From NCBI RefSeq assembly GCF_030209745.1, contig NZ_JARVRJ010000009.1, forward strand, positions 124,001-188,000: a stretch of DNA of 64,000 bases. The letters run 5' to 3'. This DNA comes from Arthrobacter sp. fls2-241-R2A-200 (GTDB lineage Bacteria > Actinomycetota > Actinomycetes > Actinomycetales > Micrococcaceae). Both the position numbers and the translations under genes were made by a program. Positions within the stretch are counted from its first letter, which is position 1; the number at the start of each line of letters is the position of its first letter. Below, piece after piece: positions 18,436 to 25,994 of the stretch. Under the pieces are notes generated by a model that worked only from the letters and a program-made list of their open reading frames with translations, searched no databases and had not been told where the DNA came from.

Positions 18436-19446
18436 GTGAGAATTCCATCCGAGACTCCCATCCGTTGGGGAATCCTTGGCACCGGTTTCATTGCAGGGGC
18501 ACAAACGCGGGATCTCGTGGAGAACGGTTTCACCGTGCAGGCTGTGGGCTCGCGCTCTTTGGAATCCAGCAGGGCGTTCGCCGACAGGTTCCGTATTGCC
18601 ACCGCGCACCAGAGCTACGAGGACCTGGCGGCGGACCCCGAAGTGGATGTCATCTACGTGGCCACTCCGCACCCCTTCCATCGCGACAACGCGCTTTTGG
18701 CCCTCAACGCCGGAAAGCATGTCTTGGTGGAAAAGTCCTTCACCATGAATGCCCGGGAGGCCCGCGAGATCACTGACCTCGCTGAGTCCAAGGGCCTGGT
18801 GGCCCTGGAAGCAATGTGGACGCGGTTCCTCCCCCACATGATCCGCATCCGCGAAATCATCCGCGAAGGCACCATCGGGGAGATCCGGAAAGTGGTCGCC
18901 AGCCACAACCAGCGCCTGCCCAAGGACCCACTGCACAGGTTGAACAATCCTGCCTTGGGCGGAGGTGCGCTGCTGGACCTGGGCGTCTATCCGATTTCCT
19001 TTGCCTTCGACATCCTCGGCGCCCCGGAAACCATCGATGCCAGTGCCTCCATGACGGCCACCGGCGTCGACCGTCAAACTGCGGCGGTCTTCAACTACGC
19101 CAACGGTGCCCAAGCGATCGTGGATTGCGATCTCGACGCAGCCAGCGCCAACCGCGCCATGGTGGTGGGCACCGAAGGCTATATCGACATCGAGCACACG
19201 TGGTACATGCCCGTTCCCTTTACGGTTTTCTCCGGGGACGGGGAGGTGCTGGAACGCTACGACCAGCCGGTCACCGGCCGGGGCATGCAGTACCAGGCCG
19301 CGGAGTTGGAACGGCTGGTCCGGGCCGGAGAAACGGCCGGTTCCATGCTGCCCCCGGAAGAAACGGTCGGGATCATGGCCGCGATGGACGAAATCCGCCG
19401 TCAAATCGGCCTGGCTTACGCGGCCGACACGGAAGTTGTTGCGTGA
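18436..19446 (+). CDS. Gfo/Idh/MocA-family oxidoreductase (3)
   Basis: A 336-residue NAD(P)-dependent oxidoreductase. The nucleotide-binding motif GILGTGFIAGAQT is at about residues 11-23, and the catalytic lysine motif reads VEKSFTMN instead of EKP. GGGALLDLGVYPISFAF (about 175-191) is the expected second active-site segment. The EKS form and overall layout resemble the dihydrodiol/xylose-dehydrogenase branch. The GTG at 18436 follows GAGGAATAACAC. Its stop TGA overlaps the GTG of the following TMEM175-like gene, so that gene may be co-transcribed. Confidence 0.91.
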   Translation: MRIPSETPIRWGILGTGFIAGAQTRDLVENGFTVQAVGSRSLESSRAFADRFRIATAHQSYEDLAADPEVDVIYVATPHPFHRDNALLALNAGKHVLVEKSFTMNAREAREITDLAESKGLVALEAMWTRFLPHMIRIREIIREGTIGEIRKVVASHNQRLPKDPLHRLNNPALGGGALLDLGVYPISFAFDILGAPETIDASASMTATGVDRQTAAVFNYANGAQAIVDCDLDAASANRAMVVGTEGYIDIEHTWYMPVPFTVFSGDGEVLERYDQPVTGRGMQYQAAELERLVRAGETAGSMLPPEETVGIMAAMDEIRRQIGLAYAADTEVVA

Positions 19447-20030
19447 ACAAGAACCGCCTTGAAGCCTTCAGTGATGGTGTCTTGGCCATCGTCATCACCA
19501 TCATGGTCCTGGAACTCCGGGTGCCGGATGAACCGACCTGGCACGGCCTCTTGGGGGTCCTCCCCACGTTCCTCAGCTACCTGCTGAGCTTCGGTTACGT
19601 CGGAATCTACTGGAACAACCATCACCACCTGATCCAACTGGCTGACCGCGTCAACGGCAGGATTTTGTGGGCCAACCTGCACTTGTTGTTCTGGATATCC
19701 CTGTTCCCGTTCACCACCCGGTGGATGGACGAGTCCGGCTTCTTACAGGTACCGGTTCTGGTGTACGGGCTCAACCTTCTCTGCGCGGCCATTGCGTTCT
19801 ACGTCCTGCAGCAGTCGCTCATCCGGCAGCAGGGCCGGGACGGCGCACTGGCCCAAGCAGTCGGTAAGGACTGGAAAGGCAAAGCGTCCCCGTTCATCTA
19901 TTTGTCCGGCATCGCGCTCACTTTCCTGCACCCACTGCTCGGAGTCGCGGTCTACACTGTGGTGGCGTTGATCTGGCTTGTGCCGGACAGGCGCTTAGAA
20001 CACTTCGTCACGCAGTTACACCAAGGCTGA
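19443..20030 (+). CDS. TMEM175/DUF1211-family potassium channel protein
   Basis: A 195-residue integral membrane protein with the TMEM175 signature RLEAFSDGVLAIVITIMVLEL in the first helix (the FSD motif forms the pore in this family). WNNHHHLI lies between helices 2 and 3, and about six membrane segments fit the bacterial single-repeat form, which assembles as a tetrameric K+ channel. The GTG at 19443 starts the conserved N-terminus and overlaps the stop of the preceding oxidoreductase by four bases. Being coupled to a sugar operon yet followed by a CorA-like gene, it may belong to either neighbourhood. Confidence 0.88.
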   Translation: MNKNRLEAFSDGVLAIVITIMVLELRVPDEPTWHGLLGVLPTFLSYLLSFGYVGIYWNNHHHLIQLADRVNGRILWANLHLLFWISLFPFTTRWMDESGFLQVPVLVYGLNLLCAAIAFYVLQQSLIRQQGRDGALAQAVGKDWKGKASPFIYLSGIALTFLHPLLGVAVYTVVALIWLVPDRRLEHFVTQLHQG

Positions 20031-20074
20031 CACTCGCGCCCTCGCGGACACAAGCCCATGGTTGGTGGCCTACC

Positions 20075-21052
20075 ATGAGGACCATGATGCGCACGAGGCT
20101 GTACCGCGATGGACGTATTGAGCGCGAAGATCTCCGGATCGAGGAACTGGACGACCTGATCCAGGAAGAGGGAGCCACCGTCTGGGTTGACTACACCTCG
20201 CCGTCGGCCGAGGATCTGGAAGCCATTGAAAAGGCGCTCGGACTGCACCGCCTCGCGGTGGAAGACGCCGTCCACGAGCACCAGCGTTCCAAGCTCGACC
20301 GCTACCCGGGACACCTTTTCCTCGCTACGTATCACGCTGAACTGGATACTCAATCCAGCAAACTCAAGGTCTCGGAGATCAAGGCGTTCATCAGCAAGCG
20401 TGCCCTGGTGACGGTGCATGGTCCGGACATGGACCCCGGAGTACTCACGGCACACTGGGACGCCGAACCCGATCTGGCCGTGCATGGAACCGCATTCCTG
20501 CTGTGGGGCCTTCTGGACCTCATTGTTGACGGTCATTTCGAAACAGTGCAGGAGTTGGATTCCCGGATTGATTCGCTGGAGGAAGTCCTCTTTGACGACC
20601 ACGCGGCCGATCATGACCTGCAGCGCCGCTCATTCGAACTTCGCAAGTCCTTGGTGCAGCTCCGGCGCGCAGTCCTGCCAATGCGTGAAGTACTGAACAC
20701 CATCCTCCGGCGGGACTTGGACGTCCTTGAGCCCGAGATGCAGCCCTTCTTCCAAGACGTCTACGACCACGTCCTCAGGGTCTCGGAGTGGACAGAGTCC
20801 CTGCGGGACCTGGTGACCACAATCCTTGAGACCCACATCAGCATTCAGGGCAACAAGATGAACCTTGTCATGAAAAAGGTCACCAGCTGGGCCGCAATCA
20901 TCGCCGTCCCCACCGCCGTCACCGGTTTCTTCGGGCAAAACGTCCCGTTCCTTGGCTTCCAGTCCCCCCTTGGCCTGGGGCTGTCACTGACCCTCATTGT
21001 TCTTGCTTCGGCCGCGCTCTACATGACCTTCAAGCGCAAGGAATGGATCTGA
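20075..21052 (+). CDS. CorA-type divalent cation transporter (GQN variant)
   Basis: A 325-residue 2-TM-GxN transporter. A large N-terminal cytoplasmic alpha/beta domain and long helical stalk (about residues 150-265) lead to TM1 (WAAIIAVPTAVTGFFGQN) and TM2 (LGLGLSLTLIVLASAALYM), with the basic tail KRKEWI. The usual GMN selectivity motif is GQN here (FFGQNVPF). That form is found in some actinobacterial members, so the transported ion (Mg, Co, Zn) is uncertain. Candidate starts are ATG 20075, 20084 and 20087; GAGG at 20077-20080 would favour 20087, so the N-terminus may be four residues shorter. Confidence 0.9.
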   Translation: MRTMMRTRLYRDGRIEREDLRIEELDDLIQEEGATVWVDYTSPSAEDLEAIEKALGLHRLAVEDAVHEHQRSKLDRYPGHLFLATYHAELDTQSSKLKVSEIKAFISKRALVTVHGPDMDPGVLTAHWDAEPDLAVHGTAFLLWGLLDLIVDGHFETVQELDSRIDSLEEVLFDDHAADHDLQRRSFELRKSLVQLRRAVLPMREVLNTILRRDLDVLEPEMQPFFQDVYDHVLRVSEWTESLRDLVTTILETHISIQGNKMNLVMKKVTSWAAIIAVPTAVTGFFGQNVPFLGFQSPLGLGLSLTLIVLASAALYMTFKRKEWI

Positions 21053-21090
21053 CCAAGTGACGCAGGCGAGCAGCCCGACGATGGTGAAGG

Positions 21091-22248
21091 TCAGGTGATG
21101 GGGCCGCGAAGGTCCCGCTGAGGATCCTCCGGCCGGGCATCGCTGGCTATCCGGTTGGCGGGGCGCTTCGGCGGTATCTGGGCGGTCGCCAGCCTTCGGG
21201 GCCCGCTCCAGAGGGCCGGCGGAGCGTCGATGGCATAGGCGAGCCGGTAGGCGACGGATTCATAGTTCAACCGCCACCCACGAAAATGTGGCCAGGCCCG
21301 TTCCGTACTGTGTTCCACTGGGTAGCCGACGTCGCGGAGCATCTGAACCGCGTCGCTGAACTCCTCGAACGTCAGCTCGGTATCGTCGTCCGGGTTCACG
21401 TCCTCCACTACAGGGATGGACAGGGCTCCGGCGATCTGGTTCAGGCACGAAAAGCCCATGCGCAGCATCAATCGTGCCCGCAGTGTTGGTGCGGTACCCG
21501 GGCTCAAGGAGAGTTGGAGGGCAGCGCTGTCCATGACACTGAGCAAGGCGGTCAACCAGTTCGACTCGGGCAGCGGCGAACGGAGCATGCAAAGGGTCAG
21601 GTACGTGGTGTGGGACTCAGCGACATCCGCGGCCCATCGCTCCCACGTCCCGTAGAGCGTGCCCAGTTCCGCTGTGCTGTCCACGGTTGAAAGCCCGAAC
21701 CTGGTCCGGATCAGCAACTCCGGCCCCCATGCCGGAGAACCAGCGCGTGATAGCAAAAGGGAGACTTCAGATTCACGGCGGTTGAATGCCGAGTAAAGGG
21801 TGGGGAGGTAGCCGACCTGGAGTGCGATGACCACCAAACCGGTAAAAGCCCCGGAGTACACCAATGCTGTGTTGCCCAGTTGGTCCGGCGCTGCGTAGCC
21901 GAGGGTAAACAATGCCGAACCGGCCTCGCTGAAGGCCCGGTACGGATCGGTCTGGACAAACGGCAGTAGCATCAGCGCGAAGGAAAGATACAACAACATC
22001 ATCCACATGCCCAGCCTGATGAACAACTGCATCGGCGCTTGCCATGCCAGAAGCCTGTCCAGCTTCCTGTACGTTTTGATGGGCCTGCGGGCAACAGAAA
22101 AAATTGCCTCGGCGATAACGGCCGCTGCGGCCGAGAGTTTGTGTTTGTGCTGACGGGGCACGATCAAAGCGCCGATCACGCTTGTCCACGTCCAAATCAA
22201 CAGGAGCAACCCAACCGGGAAGCTGATCCACCCAACTACTACGGCCAC
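21091..22248 (-). CDS. uncharacterised membrane protein with channel-like pore region
   Basis: A 385-residue protein, not recognised as a named family. TM1 is at about residues 5-28, TM2 at about 78-100, and TM3 at about 128-150. Between TM2 and TM3 lies SALFTLGYAAPD, which resembles a degenerate ion-channel P-loop. The C-terminal 230 residues are soluble and mostly helical. Two-pore-helix channel topology with a cytoplasmic domain is suggested but a true selectivity filter (TVGYG) is missing. It starts at GTG 22248 with AGGAA upstream and is convergent with the CorA-like gene, 38 bases away. Confidence 0.75.
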   Translation of the reverse strand: MAVVVGWISFPVGLLLLIWTWTSVIGALIVPRQHKHKLSAAAAVIAEAIFSVARRPIKTYRKLDRLLAWQAPMQLFIRLGMWMMLLYLSFALMLLPFVQTDPYRAFSEAGSALFTLGYAAPDQLGNTALVYSGAFTGLVVIALQVGYLPTLYSAFNRRESEVSLLLSRAGSPAWGPELLIRTRFGLSTVDSTAELGTLYGTWERWAADVAESHTTYLTLCMLRSPLPESNWLTALLSVMDSAALQLSLSPGTAPTLRARLMLRMGFSCLNQIAGALSIPVVEDVNPDDDTELTFEEFSDAVQMLRDVGYPVEHSTERAWPHFRGWRLNYESVAYRLAYAIDAPPALWSGPRRLATAQIPPKRPANRIASDARPEDPQRDLRGPIT

Positions 22249-22392
22249 CCAAGATTCCTAACCCGTGCGTGATAAGCGTTGCTGCCTACAAGCATGCTAG
22301 ACCTCACAGCAACATAGGGGTCAGCGCACAGCCACTTCCCTTAGGATGCGGTGAGGCGCATTGCCCGCAGAAACACTCCAAGGGGGAACCAC

Positions 22393-22923
22393 ATGGCTGA
22401 AACCGTCCGCACCGCAACGGCGCACGACGCCGGGAAGCTGGCTGAGTTGGCAGCCATCACCTTTCCGCTGGCGTGCCCGCCCGGTGCGTCGCCGGAGGAC
22501 ATCGAGGCCCACGTCGAGGGGAACCTCAGCGAAGGCAACTTCAAGGAGTACCTCGCCGACGCGAACATCACCGTCCTGGTACTCGACGACGCCGGAGACT
22601 TCCGGGGTTACACCATGCTCGTAGCCAAACGGACCAGCGACCACGACGTCGCGTCGGTCCTCACGGCACACCCCGCTACGGAACTGAGCAAATGCTACGT
22701 CCACCCCGACCATCACGGTAAAGGGGCTGCGGCACGGCTCATGCGGGCGTCCTTGGCTAATGCTGCAGACAAGGGCGCCTCCGTGGTGTGGCTCGGAGTG
22801 AACAGCGAGAACGCCAAGGCCATCCGGTTTTACGAGAAGAGCGGCTTCCGGAAGGTAGGGACCAAGTCATTCAGGCTCGGAAATACCGTGGAGCACGACT
22901 TCGTCATGGAGCACGAGCTCTAG
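22393..22923 (+). CDS. GNAT-family N-acetyltransferase
   Basis: A 176-residue acetyltransferase. Residues about 95-125 hold the acetyl-CoA motif A (LSKCYVHPDHHGKGAAARLM), where the normal Q/RxxGxG/A reads HHGKGAA, followed by VWLGVNSENAKAIRFYEKSGF, the typical motif B. The substrate is unknown. The ATG at 22393 follows AAGGGGG at a suitable distance, so the frame open to 22351 is not used. The 3' end overlaps the convergent debranching-enzyme gene by 57 bases. Confidence 0.9.
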   Translation: MAETVRTATAHDAGKLAELAAITFPLACPPGASPEDIEAHVEGNLSEGNFKEYLADANITVLVLDDAGDFRGYTMLVAKRTSDHDVASVLTAHPATELSKCYVHPDHHGKGAAARLMRASLANAADKGASVVWLGVNSENAKAIRFYEKSGFRKVGTKSFRLGNTVEHDFVMEHEL

Positions 22924-25029
22924 CCAAGGTTCCGTGCGCAGATCCAGGCCATTCGGAAGCCCTGCGACGGTGCCGTTCACACCCGACGCCCGGACGCTGA
23001 TTCGGGACGATCCGAGCAGCACGTTATCAGCTTGGAACTCGCCAACTTCCTCGGGCAGGATCGGAGCCAGGTGGAGGACGTTTCGGGTGAAATCCGGGTC
23101 CAGTCGAAGCAGGACCCGGGCCAGCTGGATCGGCGTGGCCGCTGACCATGCCTGTGGGGAACACGCCGTCGGGTACGGAACGGGCTCCGAGAAGTCGTCA
23201 CGGCCAAAGCCGCAAAACAGCTCGGGAAGCTGACCGCCGAAGTGCTTGGCGGCGTCGAACAATCCGAGCGCCAGCTGGCCGGCCTCCTTCACGAAGCCGT
23301 AGCGCATCAGGCCGGTGGCCGCGAGCGCAGTATCGTGCGGCCATACCGAGCCATTGTGGTAGCTGACGGGGTTATAAGCGCCCATGTCCGAGGCGAGGGT
23401 GCGGATCCCCCAGCCAGTGAACATTTCGGCGGACATCAGCCGCTCGGCAACAAGGGAAGCCTTGTCCTCATCGACGATCCCGGCCCACAGGCAGTGCCCC
23501 ATGTTGGAAGTACAGGAATCCACGGGCTGCTTGTTCTTGTCCAGTGCGAGCGCGAAATAGCCCTTTTCCGACAGCCAGAACTTTTCGTTGAAGGCTTGCT
23601 TCAGTGCCGCTGCCCGCTCGGCACAGCGGCGCTCGACGGCGGCGTCCCCCGCTTCCCTCGCGAGCAATGAGCGTGCCACGTAAGCCGCGTAGGCGTAGGC
23701 CTGTACTTCCGCCAGGTCAATGGGGGCCTCAGCCATCCGGCCGTCAGCGAAGTTGATCCCGTCCGGGGAGTCTTTCCACCCTTGGTTGACCAAGCCGTGT
23801 TCGTTTGGCCGTTGGTACTCGATGAACCCGTCGCCGTCGCGATCCCCGTACTTCTCCATCCACTCAATGGCGCGGTCCGCATGGGGCAGCAACGAATTAA
23901 CGACCTCCGGATCCGCTCCCCACCGGCTCAGCTCGCGTAACAGGACCACGAAGAGCGGGGTGGCATCGGCTGTTCCGTAGTATGCGGTCCCGCCGAGCGA
24001 CTGCCCAGCGGTGGTGCCAAGGCGGACCTCATGGGGAATTCGGCCGGGTTCTTCTTCGGAGTCAGTATCGACCTTGCTGCCTTGGAGTCCGGCCAGGGTT
24101 TGGAGTGTTCCCGCCGCCAGCCCGGGGTCCACCATGAGGGACATGTAGGACGCCAAGAGGGAATCGCGTCCAAACAGCGCCATGAACCAGGGCGCCCCGG
24201 CTGCGACGGCCACGCGGCCGATGTGGTGGGGGTCGAAGATACGGAGTGAGCCGAGATCCTGTTGGCTGTGGACCAAAGTCTGTTGAACATTGGCATCCGT
24301 CACGGATATCCGCGGCACATGCTCTTCCCAGGCGCGATGTCTGCGGACTCCCACGCTGCCATCCGGCGGTGCTGTTGCGGAAAACGGCTCCTCCGGGGTT
24401 TCGCCGTTGGTAAGGGGTGTTGCGATGACGCTGGTGGTCCAGGTACCGCGGGCCGGGATGCTGACGTGGAACGTGAGGCCCTCATCGGTTGGGGTGCTGC
24501 CCGCCGCTTTGAAGGTCACTCCGCGCCGTTGCCCGTCGGCATCTTCAGAGGTGAAACTCAGTACCTCATGGCCAATGCTGCGCCTCGGCGGTTCGGATTT
24601 GCCCGTGTTCCCGCCCTTGATGTCGAAGAGGTCCTCCAGATCGGCGTCGAGCGCTAGGTCGATGCGGCAGGTGGCAGGCTGCGCCGAGTAGTTCCTGATG
24701 ACGATGTCGTCTCGAAGTCCTGGCCCCACATGCCGTTCATGCTGAACCACCAAGGGGGTATCGAATTTCCCATCGGCTGACCGGCCCCGCCCGATAAACT
24801 CCGCGTGGTAGGCAGCCTGGTTTCGCCCGTTTAATGGTTCACGGGGCGCGCCGTTCACGGTCAGGACCCAGCGCGACACGACCCGCGTGTCCTGATAGTA
24901 GGCACCTTGCGCACCGCCTCCGTGGATGTCACCGGAAGGCCCCGAGATACAGAAGGAAGTACCCTCGACGACGGTTACGGCACCGGGCACGGAGGCCTGG
25001 GCCACCGGGTCTTCGTTCCAAGCTGTCAT
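22867..25029 (-). CDS. amylo-alpha-1,6-glucosidase (glycogen-debranching type)
   Basis: A 720-residue cytosolic enzyme. An N-terminal domain typical of bacterial debranching-type proteins (FCISGPSGDIHGGGAQGAYY...DTRVVSRW) is followed by an (alpha/alpha)6 glucosidase domain. Landmarks are APWFMALFGRDSLL, YYGTADATPLFVVLL, YGDRDGDGFIEY, GWKDSPDGINF and YHNGSVWPHDTALAATGL. It probably trims alpha-glucan branches or related oligosaccharides. The ATG at 25029 is chosen because GAAGGAGA is at 25040-25047; the frame upstream to 25347 is repeat DNA and overlaps a real gene. An 11-base tandem repeat lies in its leader. The 3' end overlaps the GNAT gene. Confidence 0.88.
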   Translation of the reverse strand: MTAWNEDPVAQASVPGAVTVVEGTSFCISGPSGDIHGGGAQGAYYQDTRVVSRWVLTVNGAPREPLNGRNQAAYHAEFIGRGRSADGKFDTPLVVQHERHVGPGLRDDIVIRNYSAQPATCRIDLALDADLEDLFDIKGGNTGKSEPPRRSIGHEVLSFTSEDADGQRRGVTFKAAGSTPTDEGLTFHVSIPARGTWTTSVIATPLTNGETPEEPFSATAPPDGSVGVRRHRAWEEHVPRISVTDANVQQTLVHSQQDLGSLRIFDPHHIGRVAVAAGAPWFMALFGRDSLLASYMSLMVDPGLAAGTLQTLAGLQGSKVDTDSEEEPGRIPHEVRLGTTAGQSLGGTAYYGTADATPLFVVLLRELSRWGADPEVVNSLLPHADRAIEWMEKYGDRDGDGFIEYQRPNEHGLVNQGWKDSPDGINFADGRMAEAPIDLAEVQAYAYAAYVARSLLAREAGDAAVERRCAERAAALKQAFNEKFWLSEKGYFALALDKNKQPVDSCTSNMGHCLWAGIVDEDKASLVAERLMSAEMFTGWGIRTLASDMGAYNPVSYHNGSVWPHDTALAATGLMRYGFVKEAGQLALGLFDAAKHFGGQLPELFCGFGRDDFSEPVPYPTACSPQAWSAATPIQLARVLLRLDPDFTRNVLHLAPILPEEVGEFQADNVLLGSSRISVRASGVNGTVAGLPNGLDLRTEPWLELVLHDEVVLHGISEPE

Positions 25030-25064
25030 GGCGGGTGGGTCTCCTTCGCAGTGGGGCGGGCCCA

Positions 25065-25120
25065 TGGTCTGGTCCAAATCTGGTCCTGGTCTGGTCCTGG
25101 TCTGATCCTGGTCTGATTCC
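25065..25120 (-). repeat. 11-base tandem repeat upstream of debranching gene
   Basis: Five head-to-tail units on the plus strand: TGGTCTGGTCC (25065-25075), AAATCTGGTCC (25076-25086), TGGTCTGGTCC (25087-25097), TGGTCTGATCC (25098-25108) and TGGTCTGATTCC (25109-25120). The 11-base period places each unit on the same face of the helix. The array sits between the divergent debranching and DsbA-like genes, 36 bases upstream of the debranching-enzyme ATG. Confidence 0.8.
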
Positions 25121-25211
25121 AACGGGTTGCGCCCTTCCACTTTGCCGTGCCGGTGAGGAAAATAACACCCACCCTGGGAATGCTGTACCGGCTGGACGGG
25201 TTGTAGCTGCC

Positions 25212-25910
25212 ATGAAGATTGAGATCTGGTCAGACGTCGCGTGCCCGTGGTGCTACATCGGCAAGCGTCGCTTTGAGACCGCATTGGCCCGGTTCCCGCA
25301 CCGCGATTCCGTGGAAGTTCAGTGGAGGAGCTACCAACTGGACCCATCAGTCCCGGAGCATTACGACGGCACCGAGCTGGACTATCTGAGCAAGCGCAAA
25401 GGCATGGCCCCTGAGCAAGTCAAGCAGATGTTTGGCCACGTCACGGAGACCGCCAAGGGTGAGGGCTTGGACTACCGTTTTGACACTGTTGTGGTTGCCA
25501 ACAGCTTCACGGCCCACCGCCTCATCCATCTCGCTGCCTCCCATGGCCGCCAGGACGCTGCCAAGGAACGCCTGCTCAGTGACCACTTCGAGCACGGCAA
25601 GGACATCGGCAGCGAGGAGTACCTCACTGCGCTTGGTGCGGTTTTGGAACTGCCCGCCGACGAGGTTGCGGAACTGTTCACCACGGACAAGTTCACCGAC
25701 GCCGTCAACGAGGACATCAATGAGGCCCGGGCCATCGGCGTCACGGGCGTCCCGTTCTTCGTGATCGACCGCAAGTACGGCATTTCCGGCGCCCAGCCCG
25801 CTGAACTCTTCGCCCAAGCCTTGAACCAGGCGTGGCAGGAAGCCAACCCGTTGATCCCGGTGGGCGCTTCGGACGGCGAGGCCTGCGGCCCTGACGGCTG
25901 CAGCATCTAA
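25212..25910 (+). CDS. DsbA-family (FrnE-like) thioredoxin-fold oxidoreductase
   Basis: A 232-residue cytoplasmic protein starting directly with the thioredoxin-fold strand KIEIWSDVACPWCYIGK, whose CPWC is the redox motif. GVPFFVIDRKYGISGAQ near residue 190 supplies the cis-proline. The helical insertion (DYLSKRKGMAPEQVKQ) is typical of FrnE and 2-hydroxychromene-2-carboxylate-isomerase relatives. A cysteine-containing tail (EACGPDGCSI) ends the protein. There is no signal peptide, so it acts on cytosolic disulfides or as an isomerase. It starts at ATG 25212 without a strong ribosome site; the open frame upstream overlaps the debranching gene and is not used. Confidence 0.9.
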   Translation: MKIEIWSDVACPWCYIGKRRFETALARFPHRDSVEVQWRSYQLDPSVPEHYDGTELDYLSKRKGMAPEQVKQMFGHVTETAKGEGLDYRFDTVVVANSFTAHRLIHLAASHGRQDAAKERLLSDHFEHGKDIGSEEYLTALGAVLELPADEVAELFTTDKFTDAVNEDINEARAIGVTGVPFFVIDRKYGISGAQPAELFAQALNQAWQEANPLIPVGASDGEACGPDGCSI

Positions 25911-25940
25911 GTAGCCCACGCCGTCGTGCTTTACCCAACT

Positions 25941-25980
25941 AGGGGACAGCAAGCGTTCATTGCGACGTTTGCTGTCCCCT
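25941..25980. terminator. bidirectional terminator between convergent genes
   Basis: A 15-base stem, AGGGGACAGCAAGCG (25941-25955) with CGTTTGCTGTCCCCT (25966-25980) and one mismatch, lies between the convergent DsbA-like and arabinofuranosidase genes. There is no long T-run, so efficiency is uncertain. Confidence 0.65.
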
Positions 25981-25994
25981 GGTTGGGTGCGAGG

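Noticed and set aside
25030-25347. Extension of the debranching enzyme through the 11-base repeat
   Set aside because: It would translate the tandem repeat into low-complexity peptide and overlap the start of the DsbA-like gene; a good ribosome site precedes the ATG at 25029.
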